Assembly: GCA_022749755.1 (NCBI GenBank)
Contig: CM040451.1
Coordinates: 4,602,871-4,666,870, forward strand
Reading direction: 5' to 3'
DNA from: Azadirachta indica
Taxonomy: Eukaryota; Streptophyta; Magnoliopsida; Sapindales; Meliaceae
DNA: 64,000 nt
Shown: in pieces, positions 22,880 through 32,741 of the stretch
Numbering within the stretch: position 1 is the first letter of the stretch
How the letters are laid out: every line of letters starts with the position of its first letter
Made by a program: the position numbers and the translations under genes
The notes under the pieces: generated by a model
The model's database searches: none
The model's input: the letters and a program-made list of their open reading frames with translations, nothing else
What the model was told of the DNA's origin: nothing

Positions 22880-23940
22880 AGATGGATGATGAGGGTTGAA
22901 TTAAAGCAAATTCATGAAATGATGGATAGGTTGGAAAAGGAGGCAGCTAGGGGTAGACTCAAAATGCTCTAATTAGACAACTACTTAGGCAAGTGCAAAT
23001 GGGGTATAATAGGGTAATGTTGAATATAACAAGGAGTTAGAGAAGTTGGATGAAACACTAATGAACCGAGGTAGGTTTTGGCATGCTTATGCGAATAAAA
23101 AGTTAGGATAGGTAGACCTAGTGACGATTTGGGAAGCATTAAGGTGAAAATTCTGCCCTGCCAAGGTTGAAACGATCATGAGGCTTATCCAGAATGAGAA
23201 AAGAAAATGGAGATGGTCTTCAATTGTCACAATTACTTCAAGATCAAAAGGTAAAACTTGATGCAATTGAATTCACCAATTATGCTATTGTTTGATGGAA
23301 TCAGTTATTAAAGGATAGAAGGAAAAATCAAGAATGTCCTGTTGAGACGTAGGACGAGATGAAGGCAATCACAAGAAGATGTTTCATTCCAAACTATAAC
23401 CATCGAGAATTGTTCAACAAATTGTAGTGTTTAACTTAAGAATCCAAAAACATAGGTGATTACTAAAAAGAGATAAAGGTTACTATGATCCAATTGAATG
23501 TAAAGGAGCACAGAGAAGCCACCATGGCTAAGTTCATGCACAACATAACTGTGAGATAATAGATATGGTGGAGATGCAGCATTATGTGGAGTTGACGGAT
23601 ATGGTACACTAAGCTATCAAAGTTGAGGAATAATTGAAGTGAAGGAACATGGCTAGGAAAGGAACAAGCATGGCTGTTACAACCACATGGAGACCAGCCT
23701 CTAAACGGGACAAATTTCCATCAATTAAGTTTACGTTTGAACCCTCTGAGAATGCCAAATAAGTTGTGATGTTGAAACACGGTAAAATCGAACCCATCAT
23801 TTCCAGAAGCCATAACATTAAGTGTTTCAAATGTCAAGGCAAGAGTCATATAGCTAGCCAATACCCAAATAAAAAGATGATAGTAATCAATGCTTAATGG
23901 GAGATTGAGTCAGAAGATGAACAAGAAGACTAAATAAATT
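22880..23940 (+). pseudogene. Gypsy gag remnant with altered CCHC knuckle
   Basis: Many stops and frame changes. The nucleocapsid knuckle reads CFKCQGKSHIASQY (23823-23864), a CX2CX4HX4C motif whose last cysteine has become tyrosine (TAC). Upstream, phrases such as IHEMMDRLEKEA (about 22910) look like the gag coiled coil. Not translatable as one protein. Confidence 0.75.
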
Positions 23941-24079
23941 ATATGCTACCCCTTAAAGATGCCTACGAAAGATAATGTGTTATGGATAGAGAATCATCAA
24001 TGGCAAGACGAGCTCTTAGTTCGCAGTTAACAAATAAGAAAATAACTAGCGAGAGAACTTATTTCATACTGGGTGTTTT

Positions 24080-24370
24080 ATGAATAATGAAGATTATTGT
24101 GTTATAATTGATGGTGAGAGTTGCAACAATCTAGCCAGCACCAAATTAATAGAGAAATTGGAATTACCTACTATAAAACATCAATGATTATACTAGCTTC
24201 AATGGCTAAACAATTGCAAATAAATCAAGGTAATAAAAGAATTATTGGTGGCGCTATCCATTGGCAAGTATAAGGATGAGGTGCTTTGCGATGTGGTACC
24301 TATGCACACATGTCACATCTTATTAGGAAGGCTATGATAATATGATCTACAAGTAACGCATGATGGTTCA
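24080..24370 (+). pseudogene. Gypsy aspartic protease remnant
   Basis: CVIIDGESCNNLASTKLIEK near 24097-24160 corresponds to the retroviral-type protease flap and active-site region; the active aspartate is kept (codon 24110) but the usual D-S/G-G context is altered. Further on, SIGKYKDEVLCDVVPMHTCH and ILLGR follow after a frame change and stops. Confidence 0.7.
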
Positions 24371-24753
24371 CCAATAGGTACTCTTTTATCATCAAAAAGT
24401 AGCCTATATCACTTCTACCATTGACTCTAAAACAAGTTCTCGAAAATCAATTAAAGATGGCAGAGTGAGTGAAAAGAGAAAAGAAATAAAAATTAGAGGA
24501 AAAGGCAAAAATATGAAGAGGGTGGAAGGGACAAAGAGAAAGTTGTGGCCTTAGTATGCGCAATAGAGGAACAGGACAATTTCATTGCAAAAAAAAAAGA
24601 GAGAGAGAGAGAGAGAAAAAGAGAACAATAAACCTTTCTTTCACAACAGCCCTTTATAATACTCATGTACAAAGAGGCCTTTTGTGTATTAACTACCTTA
24701 TTGGATCTTTGACGAGCAGGGATGTTTCTCTTTTGCAGTAATTTAAGATTTTC

Positions 24754-25155
24754 TTTCTTGAGGAGGTATTGTTAACTTTGCCTCTAATTCAAGGAATTGA
24801 ACATCAAATTGATTTTATAATCAGTGGAACAATTCCAAATCGACTAACCTATAGACGTAATTGTGATGAGACGAATGAGCTTAGAAAGAAAGTTGAACAT
24901 CATATTGTAAAAGGATATGCGAGAGAAAGCATGAGTCAATGTGTAGTGCATGTTCCACTAGTGCCTAAAGAGTATTGGTCATGGAGGATGTGTGTTGACT
25001 ATTGCACAATCAATAAAATCACAATTTGGATGAGAAATGAAAGGATTCCTTCCCAAAGGCATTCTAGGTTGCTTCCAAGAAAATATGGTACACTTCAAGT
25101 TGCAAGAATCGATGACAATGCCTACAAATTGGATCTTCTTGGTAGTATAATATAA
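24754..25155 (+). pseudogene. Gypsy RT N-terminus fused to integrase C-terminus
   Basis: An open stretch of 128 codons. Its first two thirds, LIQGIEHQIDFIISG through SWRMCVDYCTINKIT, is the entrance to a Ty3/gypsy reverse transcriptase. After ITIW the sequence jumps to RIPSQRHSRLLPRKYGTLQV then DNAYKLDLLG, which belongs to the integrase C-terminal region of the same class of elements. The RT catalytic YxDD region, RNase H and integrase core are gone. The frame stays open in both segmental copies. A deletion in an autonomous ancestor is the simplest origin. Confidence 0.8.
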
Positions 25156-25224
25156 GTACTACTTTTAGTGTTTCTAATCCTTCTCCTTTTGATATAGGCA
25201 AATATTCAAGGTCGAATCCTTTTG

Positions 25225-25237
25225 AAGAAAAGGGGAA
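25225..25237 (+). other. Gypsy polypurine tract
   Basis: GAAGAAAAGGGGAA immediately before the 3' LTR, as expected for second-strand priming. Confidence 0.8.
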
Positions 25238-26047
25238 TGATGAGAACCATCAAGAAGGAACCAGTAAAGCTTTAAGCATAATTCAAGGTGTAAGACACGA
25301 AGGATTTGGCTTAGAGAAAAGACAAGGCCTTAGGAAATTATTCAAGCTTTTGGATAGCGAACTAAAGAGTTGGGTTGCATGTATAACAAGAATTCAAGTG
25401 GGCTACATGAAGAAGAATAAAGTAATCCTTCCGTTACTAAATCCTAATGTCGCTTGGTTAATTTGGGCTTTAAAGATTTTCATTTATTTTGATTATTTAC
25501 TTTATAAAGAATTAATTTTCTAATTCTTTTAGGATTGTTATTTCCATGCTAACCTAAAATTCTACTATTCTTAATTAGATTAGGATTATAGTCTTCCTAA
25601 CCTAATTAGAGTAAGATTCTAACTTTTCTAACTAATTTAGGATTTAGTTCTCCCAATTAATTAGGATTCTCAATCCTACTTAATTTAGGATTCTTATTGT
25701 CATTTAATTTAGGATTATTAGCCTATATATATAGGGCTACCATTATTAGAATTAAGAACATTATTATTTTTAATAAGAGTGAGCTATTATGTTCTACTTT
25801 CAATTCTTAAAATGACTCTTGAACTTGTCAACTCTATTCTTGTGGCATTCAAACAATTAGACTTATCACTTTAACTCTTGAGTGGCTCTTCAGAATTTTA
25901 GTGTGGCGTCTTTAAACAACCGTAGTTTTTGTTTCTTACCTTGGTGGGTAACAGGTTAAGATTTAAAAATTTGTGTTTTGGAAATCTGGGAGTTCAGTAT
26001 TGCATTTGTTGTTGGATTTTGTCACGTTGTTGGTTAGGCTCATATCA
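25238..26047 (+). repeat. Gypsy 3' LTR
   Basis: 810 bp, from TGATGAGAACC to ATATCA, matching the 5' LTR along its length and including about 40 bp absent there (GGCTTAGAGAAAAGACAAGG region, near 25310-25350). Confidence 0.88.
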
Positions 26048-26179
26048 CTTTCTTTCTTCTTTTTTTGTACTAAATTTGCTAAACACATAATGATTAATTT
26101 GGGATTAAATTAGGGTATTGTGTGAATCATAGGGATTGGTGTAAGAGTCAAAGTTGGTTTTGGATGGATTGAAGTAGTG

Positions 26180-26440
26180 TTGAGGATTAAAATTTCTTTG
26201 ACTGATAACTTGGTTGATGGATTGAACTTGATTGATAATTTGGGTGATGGATTCAAATTAATTGATGATTTGGTTTATTGATTGATTAAATTAAGATATT
26301 AATTGGGATTTTGGCTAATTAAGTATTTTGGCTTTCTTTGATTAAGGATATTGGGTAATTAAGGATTTTGGATGGATTAAAAATTAATTGATAACTTAGT
26401 TTATTGATTGATTACATTACAATATTAATTAGGATTTTGG
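26180..26440. repeat. TTGAT-rich degenerate minisatellite inside the Mutator-like element
   Basis: Units of about 30 bp of the form TTGATTGATAAYTTGGKTGA, then TGGATT, followed by a longer repeat in which AATATTAATTRGGATTTTGG and TTTATTGATTGATT occur twice about 120-130 bp apart. Confidence 0.6.
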
Positions 26441-26728
26441 GTTTCTTTTATATATATATATATTATAATTTATTTTTTGAAAAATTAACATTTAAAGATA
26501 TTTATGTAAATTTATTCTTCAATATAAGTCAAAAGGATAATTATGTCATTATAATGGTCAAAGGTAGTCAAACAATTGCAGAGAAACAAAAACTTCTAAC
26601 AGAAGGGTTATCATTGACAAATATTTTTGGTTTGGATGCCTATCTGAAATTTATTTTCAAAATCGGGTACCTTACCGTCATTCTCCCAAAATAAAAATAT
26701 GGTTGTTACTAGCTGTTTATAGTTGTTT

Positions 26729-26957
26729 GAAATTAAATTCCAACGACTATATTGAAAAGACTATTCACTAGTTTATTAGTTCAATGTACTTTGTTTTCCT
26801 TAAACCGTCACACTATCCACCAGTTTTCTTATAGCACCGAAAAAAACTGTTAATAGTAGTTGGAATTTAAATTCTTTTAAATATAGACGTTAAGACTATT
26901 CACTAGTTCATTGTGCTCTAGTTTTCTAGAACCATTAGACAATTCATTGGTTTTCTT
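26729..26957. repeat. Direct repeat, two diverged copies of about 100 bp
   Basis: 26729-26838 and 26862-26957 share RAATTWAATTC, AAAGACTATTCACTAGTT or TTAAGACTATTCACTAGTTC, then CTCTAGTTTTC or CTTTGTTTTC, and TTTTCTTA at the end. Function unknown. Confidence 0.6.
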
Positions 26958-26997
26958 AGACTAATAGCAAAAATCAATTTTGTGCAAATTTGAAAAC

Positions 26998-27028
26998 ATT
27001 TCAAATAGGTACCTTGCAAATTGCTCCC
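26998..27028. repeat. Solitary Mutator-like terminus
   Basis: The reverse complement, GGGAGCAATTTGCAAGGTAC, then CTATTTGAAATG, resembles the ends of the element at 20969-26687. No partner end or target duplication was found nearby. Confidence 0.35.
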
Positions 27029-27242
27029 TATCATTTCAAAAGGAAATTTTCACAGAAGCATAAATCTATTTTCAAGAGAAAATTGATTTGTGAAAAATAT
27101 ATTTTCTAAATATATGGTTTAATGTAATTTTAAAAAAAAAAAAAAAACTTTTTAGCTTATTAATACAAATCAATAATCAATTTAAAGACATATTATAAGT
27201 AATAGATTACCTAATATGTTTGTCTTTAAATCTTCAAGTTTT

Positions 27243-28424
27243 CTATTCTTAGAGCTTTCAATTTTGCTCTTTATGAATACCTTGATTTTTTATACTCTTT
27301 TGACATTCAAATTGTATTAAAAAATTTTATGCTAATAAAAATCACAAAAAATATTACAAAAGTTTAGTTAATAAAAAATATCAATGTCTATTATCATCAA
27401 AACAATAGCTTATGAACCTTAGGGTTATCAATCCCCTTCTTGATGATGATAAACCATTGATCGCCAATAAAGAATAATTTTCAAATAATTCATAAAATTG
27501 CAATTGATTATATAATTCTAAATCCAAGCTCCTCCTCAACAATAGCATTAATCTAACATTTAATTAAGCACATGAGCATTTAAACAATTAGGCATTTAAT
27601 TCAAGCATATGGCAATTAATTAGCCTTCTTCTTCTTTTGTTATCATAAAAAAAATTATCAAATAGAATTGTATGAGAACAATAATTTTTTAAAAAAAAAT
27701 TGTAGAAGGATTTTGAAAAATTTTCAAAATAAAAACTCCCCCTAAACTTTTGAGCAAATGCAATCAAAGATCAAAAAATAAAAGAATGTAAGATCCAAAC
27801 TAGTAAGAATTTCTCCCCTCCCTTTATGTTTCAAGAGCGATCACAATGAAAAACTTTAAATAAGATAAATTATGCATAAATCAAAATACACTCATTAATA
27901 TCTGTGCAACACAAAATATAAATCATTTCTATCCCAAATGTATGACATCTCAAATGTTTCTCCCCCTAGGTGCATTAGATATCGTATGATTTTTCATTTT
28001 CAAAAATTAAAAGCAATAAAAGTTTTTTTTAAAAAAAATTCCCCTTTTGTCAAATAAATGCATATTCATAAAATTTTCATATCTTTCCCTTTATAGCATT
28101 AAATAAAACAGCAAATTAAAGTTTTTCTAAAAGATTTTATTATCAAAATAATGATAATATTCAACACAGGATGAATTTACACATGAATCCAAATTCGACT
28201 GCATGTCAAAGTACAAAATGACATGAGAGATGTTCTGCACATATTAATTATTACATGTCTAGTTTAAGCAAAATGTATATGAAGTCAAGACACAAAACAT
28301 GCCTTCAAACCTTGGTTAAAGAATTGAATATTAAATAATCAAAATGATAAGACAAGAATTGGTTATTAAAAATGCCTAAGATTTACCAAAGTATACGTAT
28401 TTTGAACAAGCATACTTACAAACA
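27243..28424 (-). other. Sequence left of the copia element, possible Sirevirus 3' remnant
   Basis: No gene. On the minus strand several polypurine blocks occur: AGGGGGAGAAACATTTGAG (near 27955-27973), TAGGGGGAGTTTT (near 27733-27745), GGAGGGGAGAAATTC (near 27809-27823) and AAAAGGGGAATTTTT (near 28037-28051), together with ATCATCATCAAGAAGGGGAT (near 27432-27451). Repeated polypurine tracts before the 3' LTR are typical of Sireviruses, and a Sirevirus-like gag fragment lies on the other side of the copia insertion. Tentative. Confidence 0.35.
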
Positions 28425-28429
28425 TAAAC

Positions 28430-28660
28430 TAAAAATAGAGAATAAAATATAAAAAAAAAAGTTGAATAATTTCTGTATTGATATACAGGTATTTAAAGGT
28501 CTTTTCTAGGAAACGAAAGAGGGAACTAATGTCCCTAATTAAGAACAAAATAAAAGCTGATTCCTAAGATTTTTATCCCAACCTACAAATCTCCCAATTA
28601 ACTAAATATAGCACCTAATCAAATATGGTACATAATGACAAACTAGGAAATCTTTCATCA
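28430..28660 (-). repeat. Copia 3' LTR
   Basis: 231 bp, on the minus strand TGATGAAAGATTTCC to CTCTATTTTTA. Pairs with 33534-33767 with visible divergence (for example GGGAACTAATGTCCC against GTCAACTAATCTCCC on the plus strand). Confidence 0.88.
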
Positions 28661-28673
28661 CTCCCCTTTAAGC
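28661..28673 (-). other. Copia polypurine tract
   Basis: On the minus strand CTTAAAGGGGAG precedes the 3' LTR TGATGAAAG. Confidence 0.75.
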
Positions 28674-28826
28674 TAGCATGAAGATATCACTCATAGCAAG
28701 CTTGCTAACTAAATTCTCATATTGTGCCTTAATAAGTCCTTTGGTGAGTATGTCAACTGCTTGGCTCATGGTAGGTATGTAAGACATGCATATCACGCTA
28801 TTGTTTATCTTTTCCTTGATGAAATG

Positions 28827-29021
28827 TTAGTTTACTTCTACATGCTTTGTTCTGTCGCATAGAACTGGATTGTAAGCTATAGAAATTATAGCCTTGTTGT
28901 CACCATAGACTTTGATAGGTGTTGGTATAGGAACCTTCAACTCTTCTAAGAGTCTCCTGATCCATAACACTATATAAAATCCCACAGAGCGAAATTCTGC
29001 GTCAGCATTACTTCTTAGCAT
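28827..29021 (-). pseudogene. Copia RNase H remnant
   Basis: Contains DAEFRSVGF, LWIRRLLEELKVP, VYGDNKAIISIAYNP and DRTKHVEV, the characteristic C-terminal RNase H segment of copia polyproteins. The DN pair is kept. The reading frame is broken on both sides. Confidence 0.85.
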
Positions 29022-29157
29022 AACACTTTTTTTTTTTTTTTACTTTTTCATGTAACCAAATTTCCCCCTACAAAGGTGCAATAACTCGAGATGGATGTTC
29101 TATTAATTATATTAACTACCCAATCTGCATCTGTGTAGGCTTCTACCTAAAAATGGC

Positions 29158-29787
29158 CTATATTTTTGAACAAAAGTCCTTTTGTCGAGCCCTTTTAAGG
29201 TATTTCAAAATTCTTAACACAGTTTTAAAGTGAGTACGTTTAAGAGAATGTATGAACTGGCTTACAACACTTATTACAAAAGCTATGTCAGGTTTAATGT
29301 GTGCCAAATAGGTTAGTCTCCTAACCAGTCTTTTATAACGTTCTCGGTCCATCACTTGATTAGTTGTCACTATTTTTAGTTTTACATTAGGCTCGGTTAG
29401 AGTATCTGCTACCTTACAACCAGTCATTCATATTTCTTTGAGCAAATCAAGAATCTCTTTATGTAGGTTGATGAAAATTCCCTCCAAGGATCTTGCAAAC
29501 TCCATTTTGTGGAAGTACTTTAGCTTTCTCAGATCCTTGATATCAAATTCTGCCTCAAGCTTTCTCTTCAAGTTGCTGATCCCAAGAGAATCATGCCCAG
29601 CCATGATAATGTCATCAATATATACTATTAGAATAGCCATTTTACCTTTGGTGGAATATTTGAAAAATAGGGTGTGACCAACTTGGCTTTGTGAGAAATC
29701 ATGTCTCCTAATAACATTTCTAAAACACTCAAACCAAGCTTTAAGGGACTACTTCAATCTATATAAAGCTTTCTTCAACTTGCATAC
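29158..29787 (-). pseudogene. Copia reverse transcriptase, C-terminal part
   Basis: On the minus strand VCKLKKALYRLK (just below 29787) begins the fragment; after frame loss, MAILIVYIDDIIMAG holds the YxDD catalytic motif (YIDD), followed by a stop, then VADTLTEPNVKLK and YKRLVRRLTYLAHIKPDIAF, with FIHSLKRTHFKTVLRILKYL at the end. Split from the upstream RT part by the solo LTR. Confidence 0.85.
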
Positions 29788-30545
29788 TAAGAAATTGTAA
29801 ATTTCACTTTTTGGTGAATAGTATCGTATAGATGAACAGTACTATATAAATAAACAGTACCGTATCTATGAACAGTGTCGTACTATATAAGAACGCCGAA
29901 ATACACCAAAAGTGCAGCTACTCCTTTTTAACTTTCTTTATTAATGAGGTTAGTGTTAGGTGGAGAAAGTTTGAATTTAGGTAGTGGTTGGTAGGTGGAG
30001 AAATTTGTGGAGTAAATTGTGGAATGTGTGTTGAAAAATAGGAGAAGGAAACCACTATAAATACCTCACCCCTTTCACAATTCCATTCATCCCAAATCAT
30101 CTTTTGAGAGTTTCTACAAAGAGAGAAAAATTACTTTTTTCTTTGTGTTGTATTCTTCACTTAAAGTTGTTTCTCTTATTTCGAGAGAGAGTGTGAAATA
30201 CTTCTATTTAGAGAGTTGTTCTTTTTTGGTTATTAGAGAAAAAGAGAGTTATAATCCCCACTTTAAAATAATGAAATACTCCTATATTTGCTCGTGGTTT
30301 TTACTCTAATTTATTTAGACGTTTTCCACGTAAAATATTTGTGTCGATTTATTCTGCTATTTTATTTTACTATGGACGGTTATACCTCATACTTATTATT
30401 GTTATTTTGATGAATGGTTATACCTCCTACTTATTTATTGCTTTACGGTGATGGATGGTTATACCTCCTACATAACGTTTATTTTCATTGTTTTCTCAAT
30501 TTCATTGTAGTTGCATGTTTTACTTCGACTCCTAATCTCCTAACA
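29788..30545 (+). mobile_element. Solo LTR nested in the copia reverse transcriptase
   Basis: 758 bp from TAAGAAATTG (TG to TA) to CTCCTAACA, flanked by CATAC (29783-29787) and TATAC (30546-30550), a one-mismatch 5-bp duplication. Excising it rejoins RT codons to GKVCKL across the break. Plus-strand LTR signals: CTATAAATACCTC (TATA, near 30054) and CTCGTGGTTTTTAC, then TTTTCCACGTAAAATATTTG, a phrase common in plant copia LTRs. ATGGATGGTTATACCTCCTA-like repeats occur three times near 30370-30475, and GAACAGTACTATATAA-like repeats near 29830-29900. Confidence 0.82.
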
Positions 30546-30550
30546 TATAC

Positions 30551-30960
30551 TTTGCCTCTTCGAAGTCTGTCTTTAAATCTGGGTGGTAGGTCCATATATA
30601 CTTCTTTTTGTAAGTCTCCATTCAAAAAAACATTTTTAACATCAAACTGATAAAGTGGCTAGTTGAAGTTAACCGTAAGAGAAAGAAGCATTCTAATAGA
30701 ATTAATCTTAGCAACAGGAGCAAAAATCTCTTGGCAGTCAATATCATGAGTTTGAGTAAATCATTTTGCTACGAATCTCCCTTTGTATCTTTCCACGCTT
30801 CCGTCAGCTTACAATTCATTGTGAAGATCTATTTGTACGCAACCGTCTTCTTATCTTTGGGTAGATCACTGACAGTCTAAGAGCCATTCTTCCTAAGAGC
30901 ATTCATCTCTTCTATCATAGCTAATCTCCAATTCGGATCACCCCAATACTTCTTGAACAG
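30551..30960 (-). pseudogene. Copia reverse transcriptase, N-terminal part
   Basis: Minus-strand phrases in order: YWGDPNWRLAMIEEMNALRK, a stop, VSDLPKDKKTVAYK, IFTMNCKLTEAWK, then MDLPPRFKDRLRRGK at the solo-LTR junction. This is the beginning of the copia RT domain, with several stops. Confidence 0.8.
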
Positions 30961-31283
30961 TTCTTGGAACAGACAGATTAGAAATCCTAGACATAAATGC
31001 TATATAAGTGTTTGACGATTTTTTGTATGACAAGTATTTGAGAATAAGGTGTTCAGTGCATGTTTGGGTTCTTTTTCTTAATGCAATTGGAAGATCAAGA
31101 TTAAAAGAAGACAAATTCAATAAATCAAGAGACAAAGAAGGAGTAGGAGTAAAAGGAAGGTTAATCTGAGTTATAGGACCATCACCCGAGAGATTGGATT
31201 AAACATCCGCTAGAGGAATAACTAGAGTAATATTACGTTTGTAAAACTTTTTCCTGGAATAAACCTGAAGGTCAGACTGAGGA

Positions 31284-31601
31284 TTATGATCTGTTGAAAG
31301 TGCTTTTCCCTTTGTCTCTGTTAAAGTTAACATCTGGCCTAGTAGGATTAAGAGTATTACCATTAGTTTCCATACTCCCAACAAGTGTTTCCAAAAAATG
31401 CTTATCAGAATTAATCAAAGGCATAGGTAAATTTTCCCAAAAATTATTTTCTTCTACTATACTCTTCCCTTGAAGAAAAGTTTTTTGAAAGAAAGGTTGG
31501 TCCTTAACAAAACTGACATGTATACTCATGAAGAATTTCTTTGTGACTGTATTAAAACATTTGTATCCCTTTTTATTAGATGCATAACAATAAAGATGCA
31601 T
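31284..31601 (-). pseudogene. Copia integrase-to-RT linker remnant
   Basis: NKKGYKCFNTVTKKFFMSIH, then VSFVKDQPFFQK, matches the region after the copia integrase (normally YSSTQKGYKCYHP...F-S-DVTFFE). Open for about 100 codons on the minus strand. Confidence 0.75.
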
Positions 31602-31844
31602 TTTTCAACTTTTGGGTCTAATTTTGATCTAAAAATATTTGGTATATACACATAACAAATGCAACCAAACACTTTTAAAAGAAGATCTACAATTATCTGA
31701 GCATATGGAAAAAAAGACCTTTTAAAACTTGTAAAAGTGTTTCAAATTTAAAAACTCGAGATGCATTCTATTTATTAAGTAGCAAGTAGTTAAGAGTACA
31801 TTACCCCAAAGATACTTATAAACGTTTATTGAAAACATAATGGC

Positions 31845-32345
31845 TCAAGCAACTTGAAGTAAATGCCTAATTCTTCTTTTGGCTATACCATTTTGTTGTG
31901 GTGTGTCACGACAAGTTGATTGATGGATAACACCTTTTTCCAAAAAGGATGTTCCCATATATTTGTTAAAATATTTGATTTCATTATCCATTCTTCGAAT
32001 GCCAATTTTTGTTTGAAACTGATTTTTAATCATAAGAAACAAATCTTTAAACCATTGTTCAACTTCAGGCTTTTTTCCCCAACATACTCTTGTGTGATAA
32101 TCAATAAAAGTTACAAACCATTTGTTGCTAAAAAGTGTGTTAACTTTGAATAGGCCCCAAACAGAACTATGAAACAAATAAAATGGTTTTGAAGCAGAAC
32201 AAGGTTTTATTATTGAAACACGATGGCCTTTAGCCAAATGACAAGCTTCAAAATGAAATTTTGAACAATCAATTCTTTAAACAATTCAAGAAATAAATGT
32301 TTGGGATATGAAAACTAGGATGCCCTGATCTCTATGCCATAACAT
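31845..32345 (-). pseudogene. Copia integrase remnant
   Basis: A decayed HHCC finger (LWHRDQGI, then CSKFHFEACHLAKGHR) leads into the catalytic core: LFHSSVWGLFKV, FVTFIDYHTRV, RMDNEIKYFN, then DTPQQNGIAKRRIRHLL. The catalytic glutamate normally present in QNGVAERK is lysine here, and the first core aspartate (S-D-V-W-G) is serine, so the enzyme would be inactive even without the frame breaks. Confidence 0.85.
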
Positions 32346-32367
32346 GACTTGATCATAGACAAAAATT

Positions 32368-32577
32368 TTAACTAATACTACTTAATCCATAAGCTTTTTT
32401 ATTCCCAAAAGCAGTCTCATCAAAGTAGTACAGGCCATTTATTTCTCTAGCAGTTCCAATTATCTTCCCCGAGTTCCAGTCCTGAAAAACACAAGTGCAA
32501 GAAAAAAAGAGAATGGAATAGTTAGTCTTTAGACAATTTGCTGACGAAAGGAACATCACAAGCAAGTTTTGGAACAT
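32368..32577 (-). pseudogene. Copia GAG-pre-integrase remnant
   Basis: CVFQDWNSGKIIGTAREING, then LYYFDE, is the conserved end of the GAG-pre-integrase domain. The preceding protease segment is eroded. Confidence 0.75.
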
Positions 32578-32741
32578 GTAAAACTAATTTTAAAGTAATT
32601 TTTCTGAGACTTTAATGTGCCGTTTGCTCGCAATGAATGAAAAACTACCATCAGCCATTCTAACTTTTTCGATGCCATAGCACGAATAATAGAAACCAAA
32701 TAATTGGGAACAACTTGTCATATGATTGGAGGCCCTTGAAT

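Larger units (their letters stand above)
21423..26047 (+). mobile_element. Ty3/gypsy LTR retrotransposon, decayed and internally deleted
   Basis: 4.6-kb element flanked by CTTTC on both sides (21418-21422 and 26048-26052). Parts in order: 5' LTR, primer-binding site, gag remnant with zinc knuckle, protease remnant, start of reverse transcriptase fused to the integrase C-terminus, polypurine tract, 3' LTR. Most of RT, all of RNase H and the integrase core are missing, and gag is full of stops, so it is non-autonomous. The two LTRs are clearly diverged (on the order of 15% in the first 60 bases), far more than the two segmental copies from each other, so the insertion is old. Confidence 0.9.
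20969..26687. mobile_element. Mutator-like element (non-autonomous) split by a gypsy retrotransposon
   Basis: The left end GGGAGATTAACACTGAAGTA and the reverse complement of the right end, GGGAGAATGACGGTAAGGTA, continue as roughly 90-bp diverged terminal inverted repeats (20969-21060 and about 26593-26687). Both sides carry the same 9-bp flank, AAAATAAAA (20960-20968 and 26688-26696), the size expected for Mutator. Removing the retrotransposon leaves about 1.1 kb with a CT-rich tract and a TTGAT-rich minisatellite and no transposase. The low complexity of the 9-mer is the main caution. Confidence 0.7.
1..27242. repeat. Segmental tandem duplication, left copy
   Basis: Everything from base 1 recurs in the same order and orientation from 36759, up to the end of the window. 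The offset is 36,758 at both ends and drifts by a few bases in between through small indels. In NLR-A coding sequence I count about three substitutions in 2.9 kb; in NLR-B about five or six. Most other differences are homopolymer or microsatellite lengths. Because the window opens inside this copy, its left limit is not visible. Transposon insertions in it are shared with the right copy, so they predate the duplication. Confidence 0.97.

Noticed and set aside
23609..23830. Minus-strand 73-codon frame in the gypsy gag region
   Set aside because: Antisense of the gag remnant; the sense strand carries the recognisable zinc knuckle.
26404..26694. 96-codon plus-strand frame
   Set aside because: It runs through the (TA)n tract and the right TIR of the Mutator-like element.
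29918..30650. Frames inside and beside the nested solo LTR
   Set aside because: They read LTR sequence across TATA and repeat motifs and have no coding homology.
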